Shown piece by piece: positions 48,064-58,093 of a stretch of 64,000 bases of DNA. The stretch lies in NCBI GenBank assembly GCA_021186555.1, contig JAJKFL010000042.1:19258521-19322520 (forward strand), read 5' to 3'. Source of the DNA: Reticulitermes speratus. Lineage: Eukaryota; Arthropoda; Insecta; Blattodea; Rhinotermitidae. The translations under genes were made by a program, and so were the position numbers. The notes beneath the pieces are model-generated. The model had not been told where the DNA came from and made no database searches. It saw only the letters and a program-made list of their open reading frames with translations. Each line of letters opens with the position of its first letter. The first letter of the stretch is position 1.

Positions 48064-48880
48064 TTGTGACTGAGTGCCCTGTCTGTGGTTGTGTTTGTGA
48101 GTGTCCTGTTTTGCTCATGCGCGTTAAGGTGTGTGCATATAATGATCCTGAAGAGGGGGTTTTCTTCGTTTAGTGTTTGTTCCTGTATAAGTGTACCATC
48201 ATATTGATGTTTCTGCATGTAGAAGTTTTCCATGGCATTCATTCTCCAACCATTTTTGGTGGAACACAGCCGAAACATATGTAGGGTAAAAGTGTAACAG
48301 AAATACAAAAAGTGCATTTGTTGGTTTTAATACCGCTAATTGAATCAAAATGAACGGTGAATGTAACGTGAAGATGACTTTTTTCAGTTTAACTGAAAGA
48401 TTACATTCAACAATAAATACCTTAACTATGTAATTTTTACTTACAAATGACATAATATACGTTTCCATTGTTATACCTGCTGAGTTCTTATTGTTTATCG
48501 AGTCACATTTCACAACAAATGCCCGAAATGCCCCCAACCTGAATCAATGCACGCATGAACACGTCACATTATGGACTGTCGCACCCTTTCGAAGGTCCCG
48601 GGGCGTTTGCGATTGGTTTGACAGGCGTAAAAATGCATTGGTGAAGTGTCTCTTCATTTTCAATTGGATCTGAATACACTAGGGTTTTTGAGTGTGTCCA
48701 CGAATAAAAATCTAGATGATTGAGTTCAACTGGTTGTTGGGAAATACCTCGAAAACTAAGAGCTTGCGGACATATATTGATATAGACTCTTTCCCTGTTT
48801 TGGTGTGGGGAACTCACTTCTGAAGTTATTCCGTTTAATGACCTCTGCGATACGTAATTCACCACGATATTAAACAAATT

Positions 48881-50940
48881 CCGTGATGCTAGCTACTTTT
48901 CCTTGAGATAATGTTATCAGTGAAAGGAGAAACTATGCGGATTTGATTATTAGACACTGATTATTGATTTTGCTTTCTACCCATTTTTGTTCTTTATTAT
49001 AATATTATTTAAAATATTGAATACTTTTACTTGAGTTATTAAAAAACTAAAATGACTCCTTGAAGAAAAGCTTCCCTAAACAATAAAAAACCGACTATCT
49101 GTGCCAAGAAATTCGTCAACCAGTATGAGTTCAGTAGGCCTATTACTGTGTTTACAAGAGCTGCAATTTTACGACACCTTGAATGAAATGAATGCAATCA
49201 ACATCCTATTTCTTTCAGCTCCATTTTAATATTATTCGCCATAGTTTTTAAAGATTTTCAGACTAAAACTCCGTACAGCATATCTCCCCCACATGTGCAG
49301 CACGATGTTCCGTGACTCGATCGCACAATATATGACGGGAAGTGTAAATTTTTAAGTTCATAATTATGCATTTCTCTCCTTCGTTTTACATCCTCTGCGT
49401 TAGATCCAAATAATTTGCTAGGACATTTTGTTGTCTAAAGTTCTCAGTCTTCTTTCTTATCTTACGGTATGAGATCTGGTTTTCAAAACATGTAAGAAAG
49501 CAGATGAAAGTAGGCCTAAATATACTAATATTTTATTCTTTATATTTTCAGAGCGGAGACGTCGTGAATTAATCAATTCTGATCCTAATAGTAGCAGACG
49601 TTCTTATAATATAATCTGCTTTTGAATTCTTGGTCCAAATTGAATCCCCTTCCTATTATGACATCTACCTGCAGTCTTCCTTATTACATGCTTACTGGGA
49701 TCAAGGCTTTAGCTTCTTTTTGAAGTATGAACATGTAGCCTCACCGTGTGTTTGTTTGTTGTATTGTGTTATACCGTGCTGGCAGAGGCGGTTCTGCCAT
49801 GTGTCAAAGTTACTTTTAAAATTGATTTCTATTTACAACAAACTAGAGCAGGGGTTCAAAAATTTCTTCAAAATCTGGGAGCCAAAAATGGGTGACAAAA
49901 AAGCAAGAGCTGTACTGAGCACCCAAAGATATTAGGCGCCACCGTAAACTTTTTTCGCCCAGGTGACCTGGCACCCTGGATTTGTGCACCCTTGGGCTGA
50001 AGTACCTAATCTGTGAAAGGTTCTTTTCATGAACGAACTATTTATTTAACTTTCATTTCTGATAGTGTGTGACTCTAAAGTTCTTTAAGTCTCTGTCTAC
50101 GTAGGTGTATCTCGTTTTGTAATGTGTGCTGCAGGATTGAGGACGGCCATTAATATCAAACGAGCGTATCAAAGTGTCATTACGGTTTACCTCTTTACAA
50201 AATATGTCGGAAGTGTCGCTGTAGTTTTCCCCTCAGTACTGCTCAACACCGAATTACCATAGCGTAATTTCTGTGATACCGGTCTAATAAGATAACTTCA
50301 ATACATAACACCAACCCATTACACGGGACAGGATAGCTGTTTCATTCTACTATAGCTAATATTATACGCCCCAAAGGTGTATCTTACACCGACCATTATA
50401 ATAATACTATTGCTCCTTGCGGAAAGTACGTCAGTCTACTAAATCGCTAATCCCCATAGGAGGAGAGTGGCTGTGGTTTTGGTAGGACCGAAACTACTTA
50501 AAAGGAAATCTGTATAGAACTGTTAATGTAAATTTAGTTTCCTAAAGGGAATCTAACGGCTGCCATCGCCATATTGTATCAAACTGTTGCAACGGTTGGC
50601 TGTGCCGAAGCTTTGCAAGTGTTACCATCGCTTGTTGATAAATACCCGCTGTGGTACGGCCTCGTAATATCTCCGTACTACAGAACTGTAATACTTCATT
50701 CTGAGAATTATAATGTTTAAATGCGGTCTGTTGTGAAAAAGATGAAGTAACCTTACTGTTCATAATTGTACAGATTTGAGCATAAAAGGGCTTGATAGGA
50801 GTAAAATTCGTAACAAAGTGCCCAAACGTCTGTACGCCTTACCCAGCTTGTCAGAGCGTATAACACCTGTAGGTAGGCTGCATGCAGGATACTGCACACA
50901 TCGTAAACGGAAGTAAGCAAGCTTCGTAGGAAACAAGAGA
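48881..50940. other. No recognisable gene or repeat
   Basis: A 101-aa frame at 49630-49935 has no known domain. A CGCCCAGGTGACCTGGCACC-like GC patch is near 49955. Confidence 0.45.
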
Positions 50941-51456
50941 AGCAATGTACTTATAAACGTCACATTGAGGCGCGTTCACGTAACCATTGTTACCGTGGAA
51001 AAGCATTAAGCATTAAATATTGTGAGTGTGTGTCTGTAGACTTAGTTATCCAGCATGCAAAGCGCGTGCGCTATATTATATTGTCATGAGTGGCCTGTCT
51101 GGCTCTACCATATTTTACCACATTATCTCATAAACAGCATCATTTTCGGGAAAAGAGTTCTTGAACATAAAATGTGTGTTTTGATTTTCTCTACAACATA
51201 TGTCTGAAAAATTTCTCATTTTAAGAATAAGTCACTGAGATATTATCATAAAAGTATATAGGTCTGCATGTAAAGTGCCCGTTAGTCTTGTCAGATTTTA
51301 ATAAAACGTAAATTTTCTCGACGGATTTTCGAAAAATGCCCAGATATCAAATTTCATGAAAATTGTCCATTGGGAGCCAAATTGTTCATGCGGGCGGACA
51401 GACGGACAGACATGACGAAGCTAATAGTAACTTTTCGCAAGTTTGCGAATGCGCCT
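50941..51456. mobile_element. TIR repeat family R, copy 3
   Basis: It opens AGCAATGTACTTATAAACGT and CACATTGAGGCGCGTTCACG, and closes GTTTGCGAATGCGCCT. It is collinear with copy 1, including CACATTATCTCATAAACAGC. The (CAGA)n tract is reduced to CGGACAGACGGACAGAC. Confidence 0.8.
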
Positions 51457-52076
51457 AAAAACAGACATACGCGCAGGCATAGATGTGCACTAAACAGGTG
51501 TGTTGGGAGTAATAGTATGAAATTTTAAGGTCGATTCGGAGATTTATATGTCTTGCTTTCAATAATAATGTTTTGGTGATTCTTTGTAAACGTCTTGTCA
51601 AAATCGTTTTCATTATCATCTCAAAAGTCAGCGACTAGTATAGCACATCACTATTTACTTCCAATATTTGTCTCTTATCCTTATCTGCACTTGCACATTA
51701 GTAAAGTCCGAATGATTTCTGAACGCATGTTGCGTACACTCACAATGCGTGTTACAAAATTAGTTAATTCACTAAGCATGTAATTTGTTGATAAAATTTT
51801 TAAAATTGGTGTTTGTGAGTTGTATATTAATTAATACCAAGACTTGCAATTGGCAGCCACGAAATGACCAAGTTAAAGGTAGCGCTGTGTCGTACGACGT
51901 GTTCCCGAATTTTACCACAACGTTCTTACGAAACGTTAGTATTTTATTACTCGATCTGATACTCCGCCGTGCATAATTCAAAGCTCCGTATCTTCCACTG
52001 TACAGTCTCACTTACTGACACTGGCATCTCTATCTGAACAGATTGAGAGGGAGTATTATGGAAGAGGATCATTAAC
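51457..52076. other. No recognisable gene or repeat
   Basis: Nothing supported. Confidence 0.4.
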
Positions 52077-52656
52077 AAGGTAGACAATAAATTTTACGTT
52101 GTGTTCACCGTGCATTTTCATAACATTCAACAATTAAACCAACAAATGCACTTTATTTCTTAGTTATGTTCATGTTTCGGCTTCAACAGAGCCATCATCA
52201 GGGGTTCAAGGTCACGTTCACTTTAACATTCATTGTTCCATTCGGTTTCACCACTTGTACACCACTTACTTAGACACCAATAACGAAAACAAGACACGGA
52301 CAACAATATTTGTATACAAACCAATTGCCAGCAATTTTTAATAATTTTTAACAACTTTTAACGACATTGTATTATCAACTTTTACGTTTTTAACCCAAGA
52401 CGAAACCAACCTACGTCAGACATTTAAAGATAAGGTTGTATAAACGGACAACAGTGAGTGTTACCAACTGTTAACAGAAACGTGACATACATTGTGATGT
52501 ATAAGTGGTGAAACCAAATGAAACAGTGAATGTTAAAGTGAACGTGACCTTGAATCCCTGATGATGGTTCTGTTGCAGCCGAAACACGTGTAGGGTTAAT
52601 GAACATAACTAAGAAATAAAGTGCATTTGTTGGATTAATTGTTGAAGGTAGACAAT
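52077..52656 (-). mobile_element. Penelope-like element PLE-5
   Basis: A perfect 12-bp direct repeat AAGGTAGACAAT occurs at 52077-52088 and 52645-52656. The left tail is 37 nt (52089-52125; its reverse complement contains GAAAATGCACGGTGAACA). Inverted arms start TTCAACAATTAA at 52126 and include CCAACAAATGCACTTTATTT, mirrored at the right end to 52646. The host site is the left edge of family R copy 4. The interior is AT-rich and non-coding. Confidence 0.88.
52553..52597 (+). ncRNA. Type I hammerhead ribozyme, right arm of PLE-5
   Basis: Stem I AATCC pairs with GGGTT (one G-U pair). CTGATGA is at 52558-52564, followed by the extra T. Stem II is GGTT/AGCC (4 bp with one G-U). GAAAC is at 52581-52585, then ACGT and GTA with cleavage after 52592. 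The core is complete. The left arm's minus-strand motif (52171-52211) has CTGATGA, a good stem II and GAAAC, but a deletion removes the GTAGGG segment and hence the cleavage site. Confidence 0.8.
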
Positions 52657-53180
52657 GTACGTATAACCTAGCATTGTGGCGCGTTCGGCTCATGTTTATA
52701 GTCCCTCGGCTATTATAACAGCCTACTACCATTTCACTTAAATGTGTGTTGCCGGTAACACTGAGTTCTTCGGATTGTTTGGGAACTTAACAGTGTGTTG
52801 ACTTTTTATGTAGACCTACATGTGTAGCGTTGCGAAGGAAACGTAACAGTACCTTCTCTTTTATTATTGTTGAGATAAAAAATCTTGGTGTTTGTACCTC
52901 TTCAAGTATCCTAACAGGCTGGTACCATTTCGCTCGAAGAGAGCTCTTTTATGGTGATTTGATGTCACCGGCAACAATTCCACGCACCTATTCATGTAAA
53001 GTGCCCAACATTTTTATCCGATTTTAACAAAAGTTTGAATGTTCTCCACAAATTTTCGTAGAAGCCTCAGTATCAAATTTCACGGATGTCTGTCCGGTAA
53101 TAGTCGAGTTGATACATCCGGACGGCGGACAAATATGACGGAAGCCAGCAGGACTTTTCGCGACTTAAGCGAACGAGCCT
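52647..53180. mobile_element. TIR repeat family R, copy 4
   Basis: It opens GGTAGACAATGTACGTATAA then GCATTGTGGCGCGTTCGG, and closes AAGCGAACGAGCCT. It shares TTGCCGGTAACACTG and GTCACCGGCAACAATTCCA with the long-form copy 2. Its left edge is the target of PLE-5. Confidence 0.75.
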
Positions 53181-54934
53181 GAAAAGAGAAGGAAATTTGG
53201 CGTTGAGGAATTTAATTAGGGATGTACAGAATGGAAATTATGGAGCGCAGTTATGAGTACAAATCCGTAGATGTGGCATATATTTGCGTAAATTTAAATT
53301 AAACTTCTGTGTATGGACTCGGATTTCTAAACAGTGGTAGGAAGGCTACAAATTTCAATGTGCTCTTATACCAGTGAAAATCTGTTTATTTTACGGTCAG
53401 AGAATTAATAATTTTATGAGGTATGTCAGTATTTTGTGTGTCAGAAGGGTTGGAGGAGATTACGAAATGAGGAGTTTCACAATTTGTTGCCTTCATCAAA
53501 TGTTACAGGGTTATCACATAAATGAGGATGTGATGTACGGGACATAAGGCCCGCACCGGAGATGAGAAATGCATAATCACATGGGGCATCTAGCCGTAGA
53601 TGAGACGTCAGTATAAAATGGGTCTTAAAATCAGGAGGCTGCAAGACTGTGGGCTAGATTCAACTGACACGGTATAGAGTCCAGTGGCTTGATGTTATGG
53701 GCAGGTTGTGCCGTAAACTGTTGGAAATTGACTAATTGAATGGTGATACCTTCTGAGGAGGGACCGTGCTGCAGTGATGTAGTCGTTATTTTGAGATTTG
53801 TGAAAGAGGTATGTGTGGGCCTCTTGATATTAGGCGTTTTGCATATTCGTGATATATGAGACGAATATCAAATGTTGTGACATAGTTTAACATAGCATAC
53901 TGTATACGTTCGAAAATAAGGCGAGTTTTTTTTTTTCAGAAATAGCCGCACAGACAAGTAGGGGTGACCTTAATCAGCGAGGTGTTACGTCATTTCCCAG
54001 TTTACATGGCATGGATACGTCATTTTCTAGTAAATAGTGACTAATAAGGCACACTATGGCACCCTTTTACCTCATTCGGTATTCCAGTGAAAGTTTCAGT
54101 ATTAGTTGCGCTGTAATACACGTCTTTGTCTAATTCACTATGTGAGTTTGTGTTTCTTCATCAATTAGATTATTCTCTAAATACCCCAGTGGCAAGCAGG
54201 GAGTTGTCTTACATTCGGAGCCGCTTTATTTTCGGGCTTATAGATATGTTTCGATGTAGACACACAAAATAATATTTACCGACCAGTCGTTAAGATAGTA
54301 TAATATCTCATCCACGGAAGTTAAAAAGTTGGAATACCCTGCTGTATTATCATTTTGTTCATTCACAGAGGGCGGTCACACTCGATGTTCGAATTCAGCA
54401 GGATAGGAGTGCTCGTGTTTGCCAACTCCTGGTTGCACAAGATAAGTGTGGACGTGTTTAGTGACATGAATGATGCGTAATGAGGCATAATAAGAATTCC
54501 CTTTCAAGGATGTGTTACTGCGTTATAATACTGCAACAAAAGTGAGGAAAACATAAAAATTTACGAAAAGGAAAAGAAATGTCTGCTGTACATTGGAATG
54601 GAATTGTATGAACAAAACGCCACTAATGTTATTGCTTCTAAGGCTCAAAGTCGGAAATCGAAATTCGTCGCTACCGGGTCCATTTCATCCCGTGTGTGGA
54701 TTTCATGTCACGTCTTTGTGTGACGGCGAGAGCTATTCAAGCCTTGAGCGAGAATAAACTATGTTACTGACTACACCTAGCGGATTCCAAAATTCAGAGG
54801 TCAAGGATGAAACGGGCGTGTCCAAATATACTTTATTTTCATAACCCCACCCCTAAAAGTATTCTCTGTAATAATCCACACATCATGTGCCGAGGGCAAA
54901 GGAATAATCTTTTACAGACTTTGCAATGAACTTC
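53181..54934. other. No recognisable gene or repeat
   Basis: No frame of 60 aa or more. A poly-T run lies near 53928-53937. Confidence 0.45.
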
Positions 54935-55692
54935 GACGTTAATCTTACAGTTGGACTGTCTCAGCTGCATTATGGACCTTAATCTTACAGTTGGACTGTC
55001 TCAGCGGCATTATGGACCTTAATCTTACAGATGGACTGTCTCAGCGGCATTATGGACCTTAATCTTACAGATGGACTGTCTCAGCTGCATTATGGACCTT
55101 AATCTTACATTGGACTGTCTCAGCTGCATTATGGACCTTAATCTTACAATTGAACTGTCTCAGCTTTATTATGGACCTTAATCTTACATTGGACTGTCTC
55201 AGCTGCATTATGGACCTTAATCTTACATTGGACTGTCTCAGCTGCATTATGGACCTTAATGTTACATTGGACTGTCTCAGCTGCATTGAGGACCTTAATC
55301 TTACATTGGACTGTCTCAGCTGCATTATGGACCTTAATCTTACATTGAACTGTCTCAGCTGCATTATGGACCTTAATCTTACAGATGGACTGTATCAGCT
55401 GCATTATGGACTTTAATCTTACATTGGACTGTCTCATCTGCATTATGGACCTTAATCTTACAGATGGACTGTATCAGCTGCATTATGGACTTTAATCTTA
55501 CATTGGACTGTCTCATCTGCATTATGGACCTTAATCTTACAGATGGACTGTATCAGCTGCATTATGGACTTTAATCTTACATTGGACTGTCTCATCTGCA
55601 TTATGGACCTTAATCTTACAGATGGACCGTATCAGCTGCATTATGGACTTTAATCTTACAGTTGGACTGTCTCATCTGCATTATGGACGTTA
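54935..55692. repeat. 38-40-bp minisatellite, 19 copies
   Basis: The unit is GGACCTTAATCTTACAGTTG then GACTGTCTCAGCTGCATTAT (40 bp), with 38-bp variants lacking the two bases after TTACA. From about 55376 the array switches to a 78-bp dimer (CAGATGGACTGTATCAGCTG paired with CATTGGACTGTCTCATCTG) repeated about four times. The three spurious frames here are translations of the array. Confidence 0.95.
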
Positions 55693-55809
55693 GCAGAATC
55701 ATAATCTGAGTTCGGCCATTGCTTAAAACCATATAATTATTACTGTTCTTTCACCCTTGTTTTAACAATAATTATCGCAAATTTCCTATTGTAGCAGAGG
55801 GACGGACTA

Positions 55810-56062
55810 TTTTTTTCTGTGGCGCAATATCCCAAGTCGGACCTAGGCTGCCTCGTTGTTGAAGTTTCTAGATCACAAAATATTAAGACACACATATGCA
55901 CTAGAGTTCTCTGAACGTGTGATCAGCTCGTCACAGAGACCGCTACCTACACAACACAGAACAAGCACAGGAGACAAGCATCTATGACCTGATTGGGATT
56001 CGAACCCGCGATTCCAATAATCACGGGACTGTAGGCGTACGCCTTACTGACTATTCAGAGTA
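55810..56062 (-). mobile_element. tRNA-derived SINE (type F)
   Basis: On the minus strand AGTCAGTAAGGCGTACGCCT forms the A-box region and GGTTCGAATCCC the B box (near 56000-56011), with tRNA-like spacing of about 35 nt. The body extends to about 55810. Confidence 0.65.
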
Positions 56063-56705
56063 GGGATGAAGGCCGTCAGTCCAAACTGTTATTGTTGCCT
56101 ATGACTTTAATGCAACGTCATCAGGCGAAATCAAAATACGGAATAAAAGTTATCGTGTAAATTACATTAAACCATTTTTTATGTCGGTAGATGTAATTGA
56201 GATTTAAACTTTACTTTTTTCGTGAGATAAGATGATCCAAATTCATTAATCTTTTATGAGGAGATACAGGGTTCACATAAAATAATAAAACGATGGGTTT
56301 AAAATTGAATAGTTAAAAGTTACAATTAATGTCTAGTAATTCCGGGTGATAGTGAAGGCTGTGTAATATGTTCTTATTCGGCCTCGAGGGGGACGTCCTG
56401 TAATTTAGAGATAATCTGTATTATATTCTGAATTATAGGGCTTTCTGGATGTTAAGGTATTCCTTGTTTTATTTTTATTTAATATTTGTTCTTCGTAACG
56501 TTTCATGAGGTAAATATAAAGAAGAGTTGTTAAACCCCTCTTTGGGCTGTTGTTATGGAGGCCTCCTTTCACTAACGTTGCAAAGGAAGTACCTAAAGAT
56601 ATTACGACCACGAAATTTTTGAATCAAAACGAATTACACGTGTGGCTTGAAATTTTAATCCATGCTCTAAGGAAGTACTTCCTTAACCATAAATGGAAAG
56701 GTAAG
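56063..56705. other. No recognisable gene or repeat
   Basis: Nothing supported beyond short frames. Confidence 0.4.
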
Positions 56706-56792
56706 GTTATTCAACATATAAGTTTTAAAACTTTCGCAGCTACATGATTCAATATAGTTTTCTCGGGCGCACAGCCGCGTCAATTCGTTTGA

Positions 56793-56840
56793 ATACAACG
56801 TTCCGGGGACTAGCTCCGTCCCCATCCTCAGGCAAAACTT
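56793..56840 (-). ncRNA. Hammerhead motif, left arm of PLE-6 (one mutation)
   Basis: Minus strand: CTGAGGA, T, stem II GGGGAC/GTCCCC with a GGAGCTA loop, then GGAAC where GAAAC is expected, then GTTGTA. The mutation in the GAAA box should inactivate it; the mirror copy in the right arm is intact. Confidence 0.7.
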
Positions 56841-56842
56841 AT

Positions 56843-57121
56843 TTAACATACAACTCGTCTGTCCCGTGTTTTTCTACCTGGCGCGGCAGGGAGAATCAGA
56901 CCGGTTTGTAGTGCCCAAATAGTTAAGTTGGTGGACGGGCTGTTGACTGTTGTGCTCCCACGCCTCCGCTGCGAGGTCCTTATCTGACGTATTGCGGGCT
57001 GCCAGGCTCTGTTCAGTATGAAACCGCCATCCCTGTTGATGTTGTTCGGATGTAATTTTATTTCAATGGCTTCTTTTATTATACGGTCCATGTATCCTTT
57101 TGTCCTGGCTAGTCTGCACAA
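56843..57121 (-). pseudogene. Penelope-type GIY-YIG endonuclease, C-terminal fragment
   Basis: Residues 5-42 of this 92-aa minus-strand frame contain DRIIKEAIEIKLHPNNINRD followed by GGF and LNRAWQP. (I/L)xEAIEIxxHPNNxNRDxG..L...W.P is the characteristic C-terminal end of the RT-GIY-YIG protein of Penelope-like elements, located after the GIY and YIG motifs. The catalytic GIY-YIG residues, the reverse transcriptase and all upstream sequence are missing because the element is truncated where the inverted arm begins. The frame then runs on through the arm without homology and ends at 56843. The apparent start codon is incidental. Confidence 0.85.
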
Positions 57122-57231
57122 CAGTCAACAGCCCGCCCACCAACTTAACTATTTGGGCACTACAAACCTGTCTGATTTTCCCTGCCGCGGCAGGTAGAAA
57201 AACACGGGACAGACTAGTTGTATGTTAAATC

Positions 57232-57285
57232 AGTTTTGCCTGAGGATGGGGACGGAGCTAGTCCCCGAAACGTTGTATTCAAACG
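57232..57285 (+). ncRNA. Type I hammerhead ribozyme, right arm of PLE-6
   Basis: CTGAGGA at 57240-57246 fits CTGANGA. An extra T follows, then stem II GGGGAC/GTCCCC (6 bp) with a 7-nt loop. GAAAC is at 57267-57271 and GTTGTA carries the GTA cleavage triplet. Stem I is weaker than at 45.8 kb (GTTT with AAAC, with mismatches nearer the core). The core is complete. Confidence 0.72.
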
Positions 57286-57334
57286 AATTGACGCGGCTGT
57301 GTGCCCGAGAAAACTATATTGAGTTATTCAACAT

Positions 57335-57950
57335 GTTAACACAATGAATCAATGTTAACATATTTTTCATGAGAATGGTGGAAGGAGGAGCTCCTGAACG
57401 ACAGTGGCCAAACGTGAATTAGAAAATAGCACTCAGGAAGCTACTCGCTGTTAACAAGGTCAGAGAACTGAGAAATTTAGGTACCCTTCCACATGGGATC
57501 AAATGTAAGTGGAAAAACCTGGTGAAGAAAACAGAACCGAGGTTGGAAGGAGAATAAGAACTAGTTTTCGTATAGGATCAGTAGGCTATTAAATGAGAGA
57601 TAGAGGGGGAGGGCCATAGCTTGGACATAGAAACCAAACCCCAGAATGAGAGGTGACAACTAAAATAAAAGCGTGACAAATAATATAGAATTTAAGATTA
57701 ACATTTCATTAACAATATAGAACTTAGGATTAATATAAGGTATGTATACTGCAGAACAATTTGTTAGCAGACACATTATTTTTCTGTAATGTAACTCAGC
57801 TAATTATTATTATGTTTATATTTTGCATGAGTTACTGCAATTTGAAAATACTTGGGGCTATTTCTGGAATGCGGTTAATTCGACGAGTATTCAGCGACTT
57901 TGTGTCATGAGTGATTTCAGGCTTCCGCTCCGGTGTAAACGAGATATTCT
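57335..57950. other. No recognisable gene or repeat
   Basis: Nothing supported. Confidence 0.4.
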
Positions 57951-58093
57951 CTCTTCTGGGATATTAACGCAGCTTTGATACGTAGTTATTTACCGACGTT
58001 TTGGGACAGCCTATCGGTCCCATTTTCAGAGGTCACGGATTGTAACGAAACGTCAGTAACTACCCATCAACGCTGCGTTACATTCCAGAAGAG
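57951..58093. mobile_element. Decayed Penelope-like fold-back
   Basis: Left arm CTCTTCTGGGATATTAACGC...TTACCGACGTTTTGGGACAG is mirrored on the right by CGAAACGTCAGTAACTAC... and ACATTCCAGAAGAG. The minus-strand motif is CTGAAAA, T, GGGAC...GTCCC, AAAAC, GTC, that is, a hammerhead with both conserved boxes mutated. The right arm lacks the 5' half. Same subfamily as 34058-34310. Confidence 0.65.

Larger units (their letters stand above)
47165..48386 (+). mobile_element. Penelope-like element PLE-4 with internal minisatellite
   Basis: A perfect 10-bp direct repeat ACTTTTTTCA (47165-47174 and 48377-48386) flanks it. Arms run from ATTAGCAGTATTA at 47175, through AACCAACAAATGCACTTTGT and ACACTTTTACCCTACATATG, to their mirror ending 48340. 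A 36-nt tail (48341-48376, containing AAAATGAACGGTGAATG) separates the right arm from the duplication. The centre holds an 11-copy 41-bp array and no protein-coding frame. Confidence 0.87.
47067..48880 (-). mobile_element. Tc1/mariner-like relic split by a Penelope-like insertion
   Basis: The left part (47067-47174, starting ACAGGTGTATCCAAAATGCT) matches the left end of the element at 20994. The right part (48377-48880) matches the rest. On the minus strand the right part gives RVYINICPQ, PVELNHLDFYSWTHSKTLVY, then ENEETLHQCIFTPVKPIAN. The right TIR is missing. The two parts are separated by 1.2 kb of inserted Penelope-like sequence. Confidence 0.8.
56706..57334 (-). mobile_element. Penelope-like element PLE-6 with GIY-YIG remnant
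   Basis: A perfect 12-bp direct repeat GTTATTCAACAT lies at 56706-56717 and 57323-57334. A 33-nt tail (56718-56750) follows the left duplication. Inverted arms of about 200 bp run 56751-56954 and 57117-57320 with very few mismatches. The unpaired centre (56955-57116) encodes on the minus strand the end of a Penelope-type GIY-YIG endonuclease. Sense is minus, with the tail at the 3' end, as expected. Confidence 0.92.

Noticed and set aside
53475-53515. Hammerhead-like order TTGATGAAGGC...GAAAC on the minus strand
   Set aside because: Stem I does not pair, stem II is poor and no inverted arm or duplication surrounds it.
55065-55443. Overlapping frames on both strands with repeated peptides
   Set aside because: Translations of the 38-40-bp minisatellite.
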